Source: Ramlibacter tataouinensis
Lineage (GTDB): Bacteria > Pseudomonadota > Gammaproteobacteria > Burkholderiales > Burkholderiaceae_C
Assembly: GCF_001580455.1 (NCBI RefSeq)
Contig: NZ_CP010951.1
Coordinates: 4,799,001-4,863,000 of the forward strand
Length of the DNA stretch: 64,000 bases
Direction: 5' to 3'
Each line of letters starts with the position of its first letter. The first letter of the stretch is position 1. Below are positions 54,231 through 63,284 of the stretch, piece by piece. Position numbers and translations under genes: made by a program. Below the pieces are notes generated by a model. That model saw nothing but the letters and a program-made list of their open reading frames with translations, did not search any database and had not been told where the DNA came from.

Positions 54231-56268
54231 GCACCAGTGTCAGGATGTCGTAGCTGGCCACCATCTCGCCGTCCTGATTGGTCACCTGCACGTCCCACGC
54301 GACCACCCCCTGTGCGGGCTGGTCCTTCTTCGCCGGACGGTCGATCTTGCGCTTGCAGGTCAGACGGGCCTGGATGGTGTCGCCGATGCCCACCGGCTTG
54401 ACGAAACGCAGTGTGTCCAGGCCGTAGTTGGCCAACACCGGTCCCTTGGCCGGCGAAACGAACAGCCCCGCCGCCGCCGACAGCACGAAATAACCGTGCG
54501 CGATGCGCTTGCCGAAGGGTGACTCCCTGGCGGCGATCTCGTCGAAGTGCATGTAGAAGTAGTCGCCGGAGATGCCGCCGAAGGCCACGATGTCGGCGTC
54601 GGTCACGGTGCGGCGGTGCGTGAGCAGCGAATCGCCGACCGACAGGTCGTCGAACCATTTGCGGAAGGGATGCAGGTCTGCCTCCTGCACGCGGGCGCCG
54701 CGCACGTACTCGCCGGTCACCGCCGTCAGCATGGTGGGCGAGCCCTGCACCGCCGCGCGCTGCAGGTAGTGCTTGACGGCGCGCACGCCGCCCAGTTCCT
54801 CGCCGCCGCCGGCCCGGCCGGGGCCGCCGTGCTTGAGCAGGGGCAGCGGCGAGCCGTGCCCGGTGGATTCGCCGGCCGCTTCGCGGTCCAGGATGTGCAC
54901 GCGGCCGTGCCAGGCCGCGATGGCGGGAACGACCTTGGCCGCCACGCCCGGATCGCGCGTGACCAGCGTGCTCACCAGGCTGCCTTTGCCGCGCGCGGAC
55001 AGCTCGATGGCCTGCTCGATGTCGTCGTAGGGCATCAGGGTGCTCACCGGGCCGAAGGCTTCCACGTCATGCACCGCCGAGTTGGCCGCGCCGTCGCGGC
55101 ACAGCAGCAGCGTGGGCGCGAAGAAGGAACCTTCGGCCGTGCCCTCGCCCATCGGCTTGAAGCCGCTCTTGTCGCCGAAGACGATCTCGTTGCCCGTGCA
55201 CAGCAGCGCCACGCGCTCGGCCACGTCGGCCTGCTGCGCCTTGCTCGCCAGCGCGCCCATCTTGACGCCTTCCACCGAGGGGTCGCCCACGGCGATCTTG
55301 GCCAGGCGCGCGGCCAGGCGCTCGGCCACCGCGTCCAGGTGCTTGCGCGGCACGATGGCTCGGCGGATCGCGGTGCACTTCTGCCCGGCCTTCACCGACA
55401 TCTCGCGCGCCACCTCCTTGACGAACAGGTCGAATTCCTCGTCGTCCGGCGTGACATCGGAAGCGAGGATGGCGCAGTTGAGCGAATCGGCCTCGGCATT
55501 GAAGGGCACGCTTCGCGCGATCAGGTTGGGGTTGGCGCGCAGGCGCGCCGCGGTGTCGGCCGACCCGGTGAAGGTCACCACGTCCTGGCCGTCCAGCCGG
55601 TCCAGCAGGTCGCCGGTGCTGCCGATCACCAGCTGCAGCGCGCCTTCGGGCAGCAGGCCCGATTCGTTCAACAGGCGCACCATCGCTTCGGTGAGGTAGC
55701 TGGTCGCCGTCGCCGGCTTCGCAATGCAGGGCATGCCAGCGAGGAAGGTCGGCGCGAATTTCTCCAGCAGGCCCCAGATCGGGAAGTTGAAGGCGTTGAT
55801 GTGCACCGCCACGCCGCCGCGCGGCACCAGGATATGGGTGCCGGCGAAACTGCCCTTCTTGCCCAGCGGCACCGCCGGGCCCTCATGCACGATGTTGCCC
55901 GAGGGCAGCTCGCCTGCGCCGACGCCGGCATAGGCGAACAGCGTGCCGGATCCACCCTCGATGTCGATCCAGCTGTCCGCGCGCGTCGCACCGGTGTGAT
56001 GCGAGATCGCATACAGCTTTTCCTTGTGCTCGATCAGGTACGCAGCCATCGCCTTCAGGCGCGCCGCGCGCTGCTGGAAGTCCATGGCCAGCAGCGACTT
56101 GATGCCGGCGCGGCGCGCGAACGCCAGCGCCTCGGCGAAGTCGATCGAATCGGCATGCGCATGAAAGACGGTCTTGCCGTTGATCGCGCTCTTCAGGGCG
56201 CCGGCGGCCTGCTGGCCGATCCAGCGGCCGGCGATGAAGCTTTGCAGCGTGGGGGCGGATGTTTGCAT
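54199..56268 (-). CDS. paaZ: Bifunctional oxepin-CoA hydrolase/aldehyde dehydrogenase PaaZ
   Basis: 689 residues. The aldehyde dehydrogenase domain (1 to about 520) shows VPFNAEADSLNCAIL and AGQKCTAIRRAIVP with the catalytic Cys. The MaoC-like (R)-hydratase domain (about 540-689) shows FGGISGDYFYMHFDEIAARESPFGKRIAHGYFVLS with the Asp/His dyad. In phenylacetate breakdown it opens the oxepin-CoA ring and oxidises the aldehyde. The rest of a paa operon (paaABCDE, paaK) is not in the window. It is the last gene of the long minus-strand run that includes the diiron protein. Confidence 0.95.
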   Translation of the reverse strand: MQTSAPTLQSFIAGRWIGQQAAGALKSAINGKTVFHAHADSIDFAEALAFARRAGIKSLLAMDFQQRAARLKAMAAYLIEHKEKLYAISHHTGATRADSWIDIEGGSGTLFAYAGVGAGELPSGNIVHEGPAVPLGKKGSFAGTHILVPRGGVAVHINAFNFPIWGLLEKFAPTFLAGMPCIAKPATATSYLTEAMVRLLNESGLLPEGALQLVIGSTGDLLDRLDGQDVVTFTGSADTAARLRANPNLIARSVPFNAEADSLNCAILASDVTPDDEEFDLFVKEVAREMSVKAGQKCTAIRRAIVPRKHLDAVAERLAARLAKIAVGDPSVEGVKMGALASKAQQADVAERVALLCTGNEIVFGDKSGFKPMGEGTAEGSFFAPTLLLCRDGAANSAVHDVEAFGPVSTLMPYDDIEQAIELSARGKGSLVSTLVTRDPGVAAKVVPAIAAWHGRVHILDREAAGESTGHGSPLPLLKHGGPGRAGGGEELGGVRAVKHYLQRAAVQGSPTMLTAVTGEYVRGARVQEADLHPFRKWFDDLSVGDSLLTHRRTVTDADIVAFGGISGDYFYMHFDEIAARESPFGKRIAHGYFVLSAAAGLFVSPAKGPVLANYGLDTLRFVKPVGIGDTIQARLTCKRKIDRPAKKDQPAQGVVAWDVQVTNQDGEMVASYDILTLVLKRPTAQQAG

Positions 56269-56309
56269 GACGGATCTCTTTCGATGTCAAGAATGGGTGG
56301 GCGGCGCCT

Positions 56310-57107
56310 TCAGCGGCCCTCGTAGTTCGGCCGGCGCTTTTCCAGGAACGCCGCGATGCCTTCGTTGCGGTCCTGGCTGGCGGCCAGCAGCACGAAGGCC
56401 TTGCGCTCGGCCTCCAGCGCCGGCGTGAGCGCGGATTCGTAGGACAGGAGCAAGGCCTCCTTGGCGGCGCGCAGCGCCAGCGGGGCCTTGCCGGCGATCA
56501 GCCGGGCCAGCGCCAGCGTGCGCGGCACGACCTGCTCATCGGGCACGACCTCCGACACCAGCCCGCATTGCAGGGCGCAGGCGGCGTCGATGGGTTCGCC
56601 GGACAGCACCATCTGCATGGCGCGCGACTTGCCCACCACGCGCACCAGCCGCTGGGTGCCACCCGCGCCGGGAATGATGCCGAGGTTGATTTCCGGCTGG
56701 CCGAACTGTGCGCCCTCGCCGGCGATCACGATGTCGGCCTGCATGGCCAGCTCGCAGCCGGCGCCCAGCGCGTAGCCGCTGACGGCCGCCAGCAGCGGCT
56801 TGGGGAAGGCCGCGATGCGCTTCCAGTAGCGCGGCCGTCCATCGGCCAGCAGCTCGATCGGGCCGAGCGCGCCCATCTCCTTGAGGTCGGCGCCGGCGGC
56901 GAAGAATTTCTCGCTGCCGGTGATGACCACGGCGCCCAGGTGCGCGTCGGCGGCCACGATGTCCAGCACATCCACGATCTCGGCAAGCGTGGCGGTGCGC
57001 AGCGCATTGCGCACCGCGGGGCGATGCAGCTCGACCAGCACCACGCCGCCCGGCTGCAGCGAGACCGCGATGTCTTCGTAGGGGTTCACGACCAGGTTCG
57101 TTGCCAT
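56310..57107 (-). CDS. Enoyl-CoA hydratase (PaaF-like)
   Basis: 265 residues of the crotonase family. VITGSEKFFAAGADLKEM and GYALGAGCELAMQADIVIAGE form the oxyanion hole; QPEINLGIIPGAGGTQRLVR carries the catalytic Glu. The length and the next gene (paaZ, 41 bp) favour a PaaF-type 2,3-dehydroadipyl-CoA hydratase. It begins 16 nt after the hemerythrin-LivF gene. PaaG-type isomerase is a possible alternative. Confidence 0.88.
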   Translation of the reverse strand: MATNLVVNPYEDIAVSLQPGGVVLVELHRPAVRNALRTATLAEIVDVLDIVAADAHLGAVVITGSEKFFAAGADLKEMGALGPIELLADGRPRYWKRIAAFPKPLLAAVSGYALGAGCELAMQADIVIAGEGAQFGQPEINLGIIPGAGGTQRLVRVVGKSRAMQMVLSGEPIDAACALQCGLVSEVVPDEQVVPRTLALARLIAGKAPLALRAAKEALLLSYESALTPALEAERKAFVLLAASQDRNEGIAAFLEKRRPNYEGR

Positions 57108-57123
57108 GTGATTTGCCCTGTGA

Positions 57124-58476
57124 TCACATGCCCAGGTAGGCGGCCTTGACCTGCTCATTGTTCAGCAGCTGCGCCCCGGGCCCGCTCAGGATGGTGTGGC
57201 CGGTCTCGATGACGTAGCCGATGTCCGCGATCGACAGCGCCGCCTGTGCATTCTGCTCGACCAGGAAGATGGTGATGCCCTCGGCCTTGAGGCGCCTGAC
57301 CACGCGGAAGATCTCCTCCACCAGCAGCGGCGCCAGGCCCATGGAGGGCTCGTCCAGCAGCAGCAGCTTGGGGCGGCCCATCAGCGCGCGCGCCATCGCC
57401 AGCATCTGCTGCTGCCCGCCCGAAAGCGTGCCCGCGGGCAGCATGCGCTTTTCCTTGAGGATCGGGAACAGGCCGTACATGCGCTCCAGGTCCTGGGCGA
57501 TCTCGGCATCGCGCCGCGTGTAGGCGCCCAGCCGCAGGTTGTCCTCGATGCTCATGGGCCCGAAAACCTGGCGCCCTTCGGGCACCTGGCACACGCCCAG
57601 GCGCACGCGCCGGTCGGGCGCCACGCGCGTGATGTCTTCGCCGAACAGCTCGATGGTGCCACCCGAGGCCGGCTGCACGCCGGAGATGGTGCGCAGCAGC
57701 GTGGTCTTGCCGGCACCGTTGGCGCCGACCAGCGCCACCAGCTGGCCCTGGCGCACCTCCAGGTCGATGCCGTGCAGCGCCTGGATGCGGCCATAGTGGC
57801 TGGTGATGCCGCGCAGCTTCAGCACCGTCTCGCGCTGCGCTTCGGGCGCAGCCGGCACCACCGGCTCGGCCGGGGCGGCGCCGCCCAGGCCCACCGGGGC
57901 CGGCGTGAGCGCGATGATGCGGGCCTTGATCTCCTCGAACTCGGCGCGCACGCGCTCGCCGAACAGCGGATCGTCGTTGTCCAGGAAGGCTGCGTCGATC
58001 GCCTGCCAGTCGGCGGGGGTCAGCACCTTGCGCGCCTCGGGCATCACGTGGACCTCTTCCTGCCGGATGTGCGCACGCAGCTGCTCGGTGAAGGCCGCCA
58101 CGCGCTGCACCAACGGCTGCGCGTCGGCGGCGCGGTCGGCCGCCACCGCCTGCACCGCCTGGCGCAGCTCGTCCCGGTAGCGCGGCCCATCGCGATGCTC
58201 CTGCTGGAGCCGCTCGATCATCGGTCCGACGCCGTTGGCACGCCGCCCCAGGGCGCTGAAGAGGTACTGGTCTTCCTTCGGGTGGTGCACGCGGTCGACG
58301 TAGCTGTCGATGTAATCGAGCATGGCCGCGATCGCCCGGATCGCGCCCGCCCGTTCGGCGGGCTGCGCCAGGGTCTGCGCCAGCGCATCCATCGCGGTGG
58401 CGAGGCGCCACATGCCGCGGTGTTCGGCCTGGATGATGTCCAGCGCCCTCATCGTCGTGACGGTCGTGCTACTCAT
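57124..58476 (-). CDS. Hemerythrin-domain/LivF fusion ATPase
   Basis: 450 residues, about 215 longer than LivF. Residues 9-190 form an HHE hemerythrin-like domain with H19, H64/H65, E68, H94, H136 and E140/E141 in the order and spacing of the diiron ligands. A Pro/Ala-rich linker (191-215) leads to a complete LivF: Walker A GANGAGKTT (251-259), signature LSGGQQQML, Walker B LLLLDEPSMGL, and LVEQNAQAA. The reading frame is unbroken and GAAGG precedes the ATG. It follows livG and precedes the enoyl-CoA hydratase gene. I infer O2 or iron/redox sensing coupled to ATPase activity. Confidence 0.93.
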   Translation of the reverse strand: MSSTTVTTMRALDIIQAEHRGMWRLATAMDALAQTLAQPAERAGAIRAIAAMLDYIDSYVDRVHHPKEDQYLFSALGRRANGVGPMIERLQQEHRDGPRYRDELRQAVQAVAADRAADAQPLVQRVAAFTEQLRAHIRQEEVHVMPEARKVLTPADWQAIDAAFLDNDDPLFGERVRAEFEEIKARIIALTPAPVGLGGAAPAEPVVPAAPEAQRETVLKLRGITSHYGRIQALHGIDLEVRQGQLVALVGANGAGKTTLLRTISGVQPASGGTIELFGEDITRVAPDRRVRLGVCQVPEGRQVFGPMSIEDNLRLGAYTRRDAEIAQDLERMYGLFPILKEKRMLPAGTLSGGQQQMLAMARALMGRPKLLLLDEPSMGLAPLLVEEIFRVVRRLKAEGITIFLVEQNAQAALSIADIGYVIETGHTILSGPGAQLLNNEQVKAAYLGM

Positions 58477-58537
58477 TGGATAACCTTCGCCCTGCGGGCT
58501 GCGGTGCCATGAGCCTTCGGAGCGGCCGTGCGGCTCA

Positions 58538-59293
58538 TCATGCCGAAGCGCCCAGGTAAGCCGCGATCACGTCCGGGTTGGCGCGCACCTGCGCCGCCGT
58601 GCCCTCGGCCAGCTTCTTGCCGTAGTCCAGCACCAGGATGTGGTGCGAGAGGTTCATCACCATTTTCATGTCGTGTTCGACCAGCACCACCGTGACGCCA
58701 GAATCGGCCACCTTTCGAACCAGGACTTCGATCTCCGCTTTCTCGGTGGTGTTCAGGCCCGCCGCCGGTTCATCGAGCAGCAGCAGCTGCGGCTTGGCCG
58801 CGAGCGCGCGGGCGATCTCCAGGCGCTTGAGCGCGCCATAGGGCATTTGGCTGGCGTGGGTACGGATGTACTTACCGACCCCGACGAATTCCATCAGCTG
58901 CGCCGCCTCTTCGCGGCAGTCGCGGTCGGCCCGCCGCAGCGATGGCCAGCGCACCATGGCCGTGAACACCGAGGGGTCCAGCCGCAGGTGCGCGCCGACC
59001 ATCACGTTGTCGATCGCGCTCATGTTCATGCACACCTGCAGGTTTTGGAAGGTGCGGCTCATGCGCCGGCGCGCCAGTTGCTCGGGCGCCATGCCGGCGA
59101 CGTTTTCGTTGCGCAGCAGGATCTCGCCGCCGGTGGGCGTGTAGACCCCGGTGATCAGGTTGAACAGCGTGGTCTTGCCCGCGCCGTTGGGGCCGATCAC
59201 CGAATGGATGGTGCCTTCGGAAATGCGGAAGGACACGTCCTGCACCGCAGCGACGCCACCGAAGGACTTGGTCAGGTTCTTGACCTCGAGCAT
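58538..59293 (-). CDS. livG: Branched-chain-type ABC transporter ATPase LivG (cluster 2)
   Basis: 251 residues. Walker A GPNGAGKTT, degenerate signature MPYGALKRLEIARAL, Walker B LLLLDEPAAGL and switch His VEHDMKMVM. It is the canonical partner of the hemerythrin-LivF fusion. The start ATG abuts the livM stop with 1 nt shared (59293), so they are coupled. Cytoplasmic side of the inner membrane. Confidence 0.94.
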   Translation of the reverse strand: MLEVKNLTKSFGGVAAVQDVSFRISEGTIHSVIGPNGAGKTTLFNLITGVYTPTGGEILLRNENVAGMAPEQLARRRMSRTFQNLQVCMNMSAIDNVMVGAHLRLDPSVFTAMVRWPSLRRADRDCREEAAQLMEFVGVGKYIRTHASQMPYGALKRLEIARALAAKPQLLLLDEPAAGLNTTEKAEIEVLVRKVADSGVTVVLVEHDMKMVMNLSHHILVLDYGKKLAEGTAAQVRANPDVIAAYLGASA

Positions 59294-60231
59294 CAGGAGG
59301 TCCCCCGGCCGAAGCGGTTCTTCAGCGTCGGCACCAGGCCGCGCGGCAGAAAGATCATGGTCAGCATCAGGATCACGCCGAAGGCCACCGTCTCCCAGCC
59401 TTCCAGCGTCGACAGCAGCTGCGGCAACATGGTCAGGATCAGCGCGCCGAAGATGCAGCCGTACACCGAGGCCATGCCGCCCACCACCACCATGGTCACC
59501 AGTTCGATGGAGTGGAAGAAGCCCGCGAGGCCCGGCGTCAGGAAGCCCACGTAGTGCGCATAGAGGCTGCCCATCACGCTGGCCAGCGCCGCCGACAGCA
59601 CGAAGATGCGGGCCTTGAAGGCGCTGGTGTCCACGCCGACGACGCGCGAGGCGACCTCCGAGCCGTGGATGGCCTGCAGCGCCCGCCCGGCGGGCGAGTC
59701 GATCAGGTTAAGCGCGAGCCAGGTCACCACCAGCAGCACCCCGGCGCTCAACCAGTACCACGGGCGCTCGCCCGAAAGTTCCTTGCCGAACGCAGACAAG
59801 GCGCTCACCGGCATGCCGTCCGGGCCGCCGGTCCAGGCGGTCTCGTTGACAATGACGATGGAGATGATGATGCCGAGGCCCAGCGTCGCCATGGCCAGGT
59901 AGTGGCCCTTGAGTTTCAGGATCGGCCGTGCCACCACCCAGGCCAGCAGCGCGGTGCCGGCCGCGGCAGCGACGAGCGCCGCCAGCGGCGGCCAGCCCCA
60001 GCGCGAAGTGAGGATGGCGGAGGCATAGGCGCCGATGCCGAAGAAGCCGGCGTGGCCCAGGCTGATCTGACCGGTGTAGCCGATCAGCAGGTTCAGTCCG
60101 ATCACCACGCTGGCGTTGATCGCCACGCGGATGGCGACGTCGAAAGCGTAGGCGTTGGGCAGCGCGAACGGCAGCACCAGCAGCACGGCGGCCAGGATCA
60201 CCAGCCCGGGGTGCGATTTCAGATAGTTCAT
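59293..60231 (-). CDS. livM: Branched-chain-type ABC transporter permease LivM (cluster 2)
   Basis: 312 residues, the usual LivM length, with about ten hydrophobic helices and the conserved IGYTGQISLGHAGFFGIGAYA. The ATG at 60231 overlaps the livH stop by 4 nt. It is not closely similar to the long LivM of cluster 1. Inner-membrane channel subunit. Confidence 0.94.
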   Translation of the reverse strand: MNYLKSHPGLVILAAVLLVLPFALPNAYAFDVAIRVAINASVVIGLNLLIGYTGQISLGHAGFFGIGAYASAILTSRWGWPPLAALVAAAAGTALLAWVVARPILKLKGHYLAMATLGLGIIISIVIVNETAWTGGPDGMPVSALSAFGKELSGERPWYWLSAGVLLVVTWLALNLIDSPAGRALQAIHGSEVASRVVGVDTSAFKARIFVLSAALASVMGSLYAHYVGFLTPGLAGFFHSIELVTMVVVGGMASVYGCIFGALILTMLPQLLSTLEGWETVAFGVILMLTMIFLPRGLVPTLKNRFGRGTS

Positions 60232-61100
60232 ACGCGGTCCGTGCCCTTCTTGCCGAACAGGCCCTGGGGCCGGAAGAACAGGATCAGCAGGATCAGCACG
60301 AAGGGCGTGGCGTCCTTGTAGGCCGAGGAGACGTAGCCCGCCGTCATCGATTCCACCACGCCGAGCAGCAGGCCGCCGACCACGGCGCCCAGGCCGCTGC
60401 CCAGGCCGCCGAGGGTGGCGGCGACGAAGCCCTTGAGGCCCAGCATGATGCCCACGTCGTAGCTGGTGTAGTTGATCGGCGCGACCAGGATGCCGCCCAC
60501 CGCGCCCAGCGTGGCCGACAGCACGAAGGACAGCAGCAGGATGAACCGCGTGTTCACCCCCACCAGCTGCGCCGCCAGCTTGTTGTAGGCGGTGGCCAGC
60601 ATGGCCTTGCCCACCACCGTGCGGCCGAAGAACCAGGCCAGCACCGCGACCACCACGGCCGTGACGCCGATCGCCCACAGGCTTTGCGGCAGCAGCGTGG
60701 CTCCGAGCACCGCCAGCGGCGTGTCGCCCGAGAAAGCCGGCAGGGAGCGCGTGCCCTTGCCCATGAAGACCTGCACCAGCCCGCGGATGGTGAGCGAGGC
60801 GCCGATGGTGATGATGATCAGCGAGACGACTTCGGCATTGCCCGCCGGCTCGATCGCCAGCTTCTCCACCAGCACGCCCGCCAGCGCCGCCAGCAGCACC
60901 GCCAGCACGATCGCCAGCGGCAGCGGCACCCCGAACTGATAGAACAGCGCCGCGAACATGCCACCCAGCATGATGAACTCGCCCTGGGCGAAGTTGATCA
61001 CGCCGGAGGCGTTGTAGATCAGCGCGAAGCCGAGCGCCGCCAGCGCGTAGGTGGCGCCGACGGTGACACCGGAAAACAGGAATTGCAGGAATTGGGACAC
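60228..61100 (-). CDS. livH: Branched-chain-type ABC transporter permease LivH (cluster 2)
   Basis: 290 residues with eight hydrophobic helices and IYNASGVINFAQGEFIMLGGM, the LivH family segment. It begins 15 nt after the reductase gene and overlaps livM by 4 nt, so the importer is cotranscribed with the redox genes upstream. The ATG at 61100 has a GAGGA site. Confidence 0.94.
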   Translation of the reverse strand: MSQFLQFLFSGVTVGATYALAALGFALIYNASGVINFAQGEFIMLGGMFAALFYQFGVPLPLAIVLAVLLAALAGVLVEKLAIEPAGNAEVVSLIIITIGASLTIRGLVQVFMGKGTRSLPAFSGDTPLAVLGATLLPQSLWAIGVTAVVVAVLAWFFGRTVVGKAMLATAYNKLAAQLVGVNTRFILLLSFVLSATLGAVGGILVAPINYTSYDVGIMLGLKGFVAATLGGLGSGLGAVVGGLLLGVVESMTAGYVSSAYKDATPFVLILLILFFRPQGLFGKKGTDRV

Positions 61101-61115
61101 GTTCTCCTCGCAGTC

Positions 61116-62174
61116 CTAACGCACGTCGAGCAGCTGCCCGGCAGGCGGCGTCTGCGGAGGATTCTGCGGGAAGTAGCCCTCGGTGTGGATCAGGTCCTGC
61201 CTGGCCCCCAGGGCCTTGGCGGCGGCCACGCAGTCATCCACGAAAGCCGGCGAGCCGGCCACGAAGATGCTGTGGCGCGACAGGTCCTTGAAGAGTGTGG
61301 GCAGCACGGCCGGAATGCGCCCGTGCAGCCCCTTGGCATCGGCCGGCTGCTCACGGGTGAGCGTCGGGCGGTAGCGGAAGTTGCGGTGCCGCGCCTCCCA
61401 CCAGGACATCATGCCGGCGTCGTAGAGGTCGGCCTGGGTGCTGGCGGAGAACAGCAGGGTCACCGGATCGGAATAGCTGCGGCGCAGGGCCGCTTCGGTC
61501 AGCGCGAGGATGGGTGCCAGCCCCGAGCCCGCGGCCATGCACAGCACCGGCGTTTCCACGGATGGGTCGCCGATGAAGGTGCCGTAGGGCCCGCTGACCT
61601 CGATGCGCGCGCCCGGCACCAGCTTCTCGTGGACCCAGGCGCTGGTGCGCCCGTCGTCCTGGCGCGTGATCTGCAGCACCAGTTCGCCGTCGTTGCGCGG
61701 TGCGTTGGCCACCGAGTAGCTGCGCAGCGGCACGCCGGCTTCGGCATCGCCCAGCATCACGTACTGGCCCGGCCAGTAGCGCATGGCCTCGCGCGTCGGG
61801 CGCAACCGCAGCTCGATGATCCGCGGCGTACGCGCGATGCGGTCGGTCACCACATAGGGCTGCTTCTCGCGCGGGGGAAACAGCTTGGGCTTCGCATCCG
61901 CTGTGCCCCACTCGATCACGAGCTCGCTGGACACGGGCTTGGCCATGCACATCAGGCCAAAGCCCTTCATGCGCTCTTCCGGCGCCAGGGCCATGTCCAG
62001 GACGAAGCCCTGGTCGTACTGGCCTTCGAGCACCTTGACCTTGCACTCCCCGCAAGCGCCGGCACGGCAGTTGTTGGGCAGCGCGTAGCCGGCTTTCTCG
62101 AGCGCCTCGAGGACGGTGGCGCCTTGCGGCGCCTCCACCACATGGCCCGAGGGATGCAGGCGGATACAGCTCAT
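61116..62174 (-). CDS. [2Fe-2S]/FAD/NAD(P)H oxidoreductase (MmoC/phenol-hydroxylase reductase type)
   Basis: 352 residues. An N-terminal plant-type ferredoxin with C36-x4-C41-x2-C44-x31-C76, then FAD-binding RSYSVAN and NAD-binding AAGSGLAPILAL. It passes electrons from NAD(P)H to an oxygenase component. The upstream gene (19 nt away) encodes an R2-like diiron protein, the likely acceptor. A ribosome-binding site AGAGGT precedes the ATG. The same layout is found in reductases of diiron mono-oxygenases and of ring-activating enzymes, so the exact partner must be shown experimentally. Confidence 0.9.
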   Translation of the reverse strand: MSCIRLHPSGHVVEAPQGATVLEALEKAGYALPNNCRAGACGECKVKVLEGQYDQGFVLDMALAPEERMKGFGLMCMAKPVSSELVIEWGTADAKPKLFPPREKQPYVVTDRIARTPRIIELRLRPTREAMRYWPGQYVMLGDAEAGVPLRSYSVANAPRNDGELVLQITRQDDGRTSAWVHEKLVPGARIEVSGPYGTFIGDPSVETPVLCMAAGSGLAPILALTEAALRRSYSDPVTLLFSASTQADLYDAGMMSWWEARHRNFRYRPTLTREQPADAKGLHGRIPAVLPTLFKDLSRHSIFVAGSPAFVDDCVAAAKALGARQDLIHTEGYFPQNPPQTPPAGQLLDVR

Positions 62175-62192
62175 GGTGACCTCTTGGACCTC

Positions 62193-63218
62193 TTAGAACA
62201 CCGGGATGATGTCGACCATGTCGGCGTCACTGACTTCCTGACCGGTGATGCCCACCTCGGGGATGGCCGGGAAGGCGATGCCGTACTTGTCCAGCACGCC
62301 CTTGAGGTTGAGCATGGCGCTGCGCCAGTTCTCCTTCTTGGCTTCGTACTCGGGAATGTGGAAGCCGGCCTTGCGCGCCACGGCCTCAATCTCGCGCTGG
62401 AAGGCGACGAAGTCTGCCGGGATGTCCCAGAAGTCCTCCGGCGGCTCGAACAGCACCCCCGACAGGAACAGGTAGCCGGCGCGGATCTGCTTGGTGATCA
62501 ACGGCTTGTCGGACAGGTCCATCTTCGGGTAGTCGCGCTCCATCAGCTGCATGCAGATCGCCATGTGGCGGCCTTCGTCGCGGCCGATGTTGCGGAAGGC
62601 TTCCTTGAACACGGGCTCGGTGCACTTGGCGGCCATCTGGTGGAAGATGGTCGCGGCGGCGATCTCGCCCATCAGGAATGAGCTGAACAGCACGGCCAGG
62701 CTGTACTTGGGCACGGCGTTCTTGTAGCCGGCCCAGTAGCGGGCGCCGTTGTAGTAGAGCCACTGCGCGTTGCGCTGCGCCTTGCGGCCGATCTCGGTCT
62801 TGGGCACGTAGGTCAGCGGGTCGGCGTGCTCCAGCAGCTTGGTGATTGCCAGGCCGCAGACCTGCTCGTGGTTCTGCTCGTCGCGCGTGACCGAGAAGAA
62901 GCAGCGGCGAACCGGGTCTTCCTCGTGGGCTTCGTAGGTCTTGATCAGGGCAGCGGCGAACACCGGCGGCGCCGAGGCGTCGAACACCGACAGGATGGTC
63001 CACCAGTACGCGATGGCTTCCCGCTCTTCCCAGCTGTAGCGGCTCACGTCGAAGCTGGCCCAATCCAGCTTCTTCGGGTCCCAGTATTCGCGCTGGGCGG
63101 CGTCCCAGACCTCTTCCAGCTTGGCCGTATGCGCGTGCCAGGACAGCGGATAGACGTTCGGCTGCTCAATGGCGGGCGGAAGCGCCATGCGGCGCGCCAG
63201 TTGTTCGTGCTTACCCAT
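62193..63218 (-). CDS. R2-like ferritin-fold diiron protein (likely oxygenase)
   Basis: 341 residues. The probable metal ligands are D80, E114, H117, E185, E215 and H218, with E114-x-x-H117 (RDEQNHE) and E215-x-x-H218 (GRDEGRHM). The order and spacing are close to class I ribonucleotide reductase R2 (D84, E115, H118, E204, E238, H241), but no NrdA gene is nearby and the sequence is not an NrdB. Annotation in related genomes varies between AurF-like and ferritin-like. Cotranscription with a ferredoxin reductase argues for an O2-activating oxygenase. The substrate is unknown. Confidence 0.85.
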   Translation of the reverse strand: MGKHEQLARRMALPPAIEQPNVYPLSWHAHTAKLEEVWDAAQREYWDPKKLDWASFDVSRYSWEEREAIAYWWTILSVFDASAPPVFAAALIKTYEAHEEDPVRRCFFSVTRDEQNHEQVCGLAITKLLEHADPLTYVPKTEIGRKAQRNAQWLYYNGARYWAGYKNAVPKYSLAVLFSSFLMGEIAAATIFHQMAAKCTEPVFKEAFRNIGRDEGRHMAICMQLMERDYPKMDLSDKPLITKQIRAGYLFLSGVLFEPPEDFWDIPADFVAFQREIEAVARKAGFHIPEYEAKKENWRSAMLNLKGVLDKYGIAFPAIPEVGITGQEVSDADMVDIIPVF

Positions 63219-63240
63219 TCAAATCATCTCCACGTTGCGG

Positions 63241-63268
63241 AAAAAAAAGGGCCGATGGGACTCGGCCC
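63241..63268 (-). terminator. Intrinsic terminator after the binding-protein gene (cluster 2)
   Basis: Stem 63249-63255/63262-63268 (GGGCCGA/TCGGCCC) with a 6-nt loop. On the minus strand it is followed by eight T (63241-63248). It lies in the 66-bp gap between the binding-protein stop and the diiron gene start. As in cluster 1, it should limit downstream transcription relative to binding protein. Confidence 0.9.
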
Positions 63269-63284
63269 GGACAGGACTACTTGG

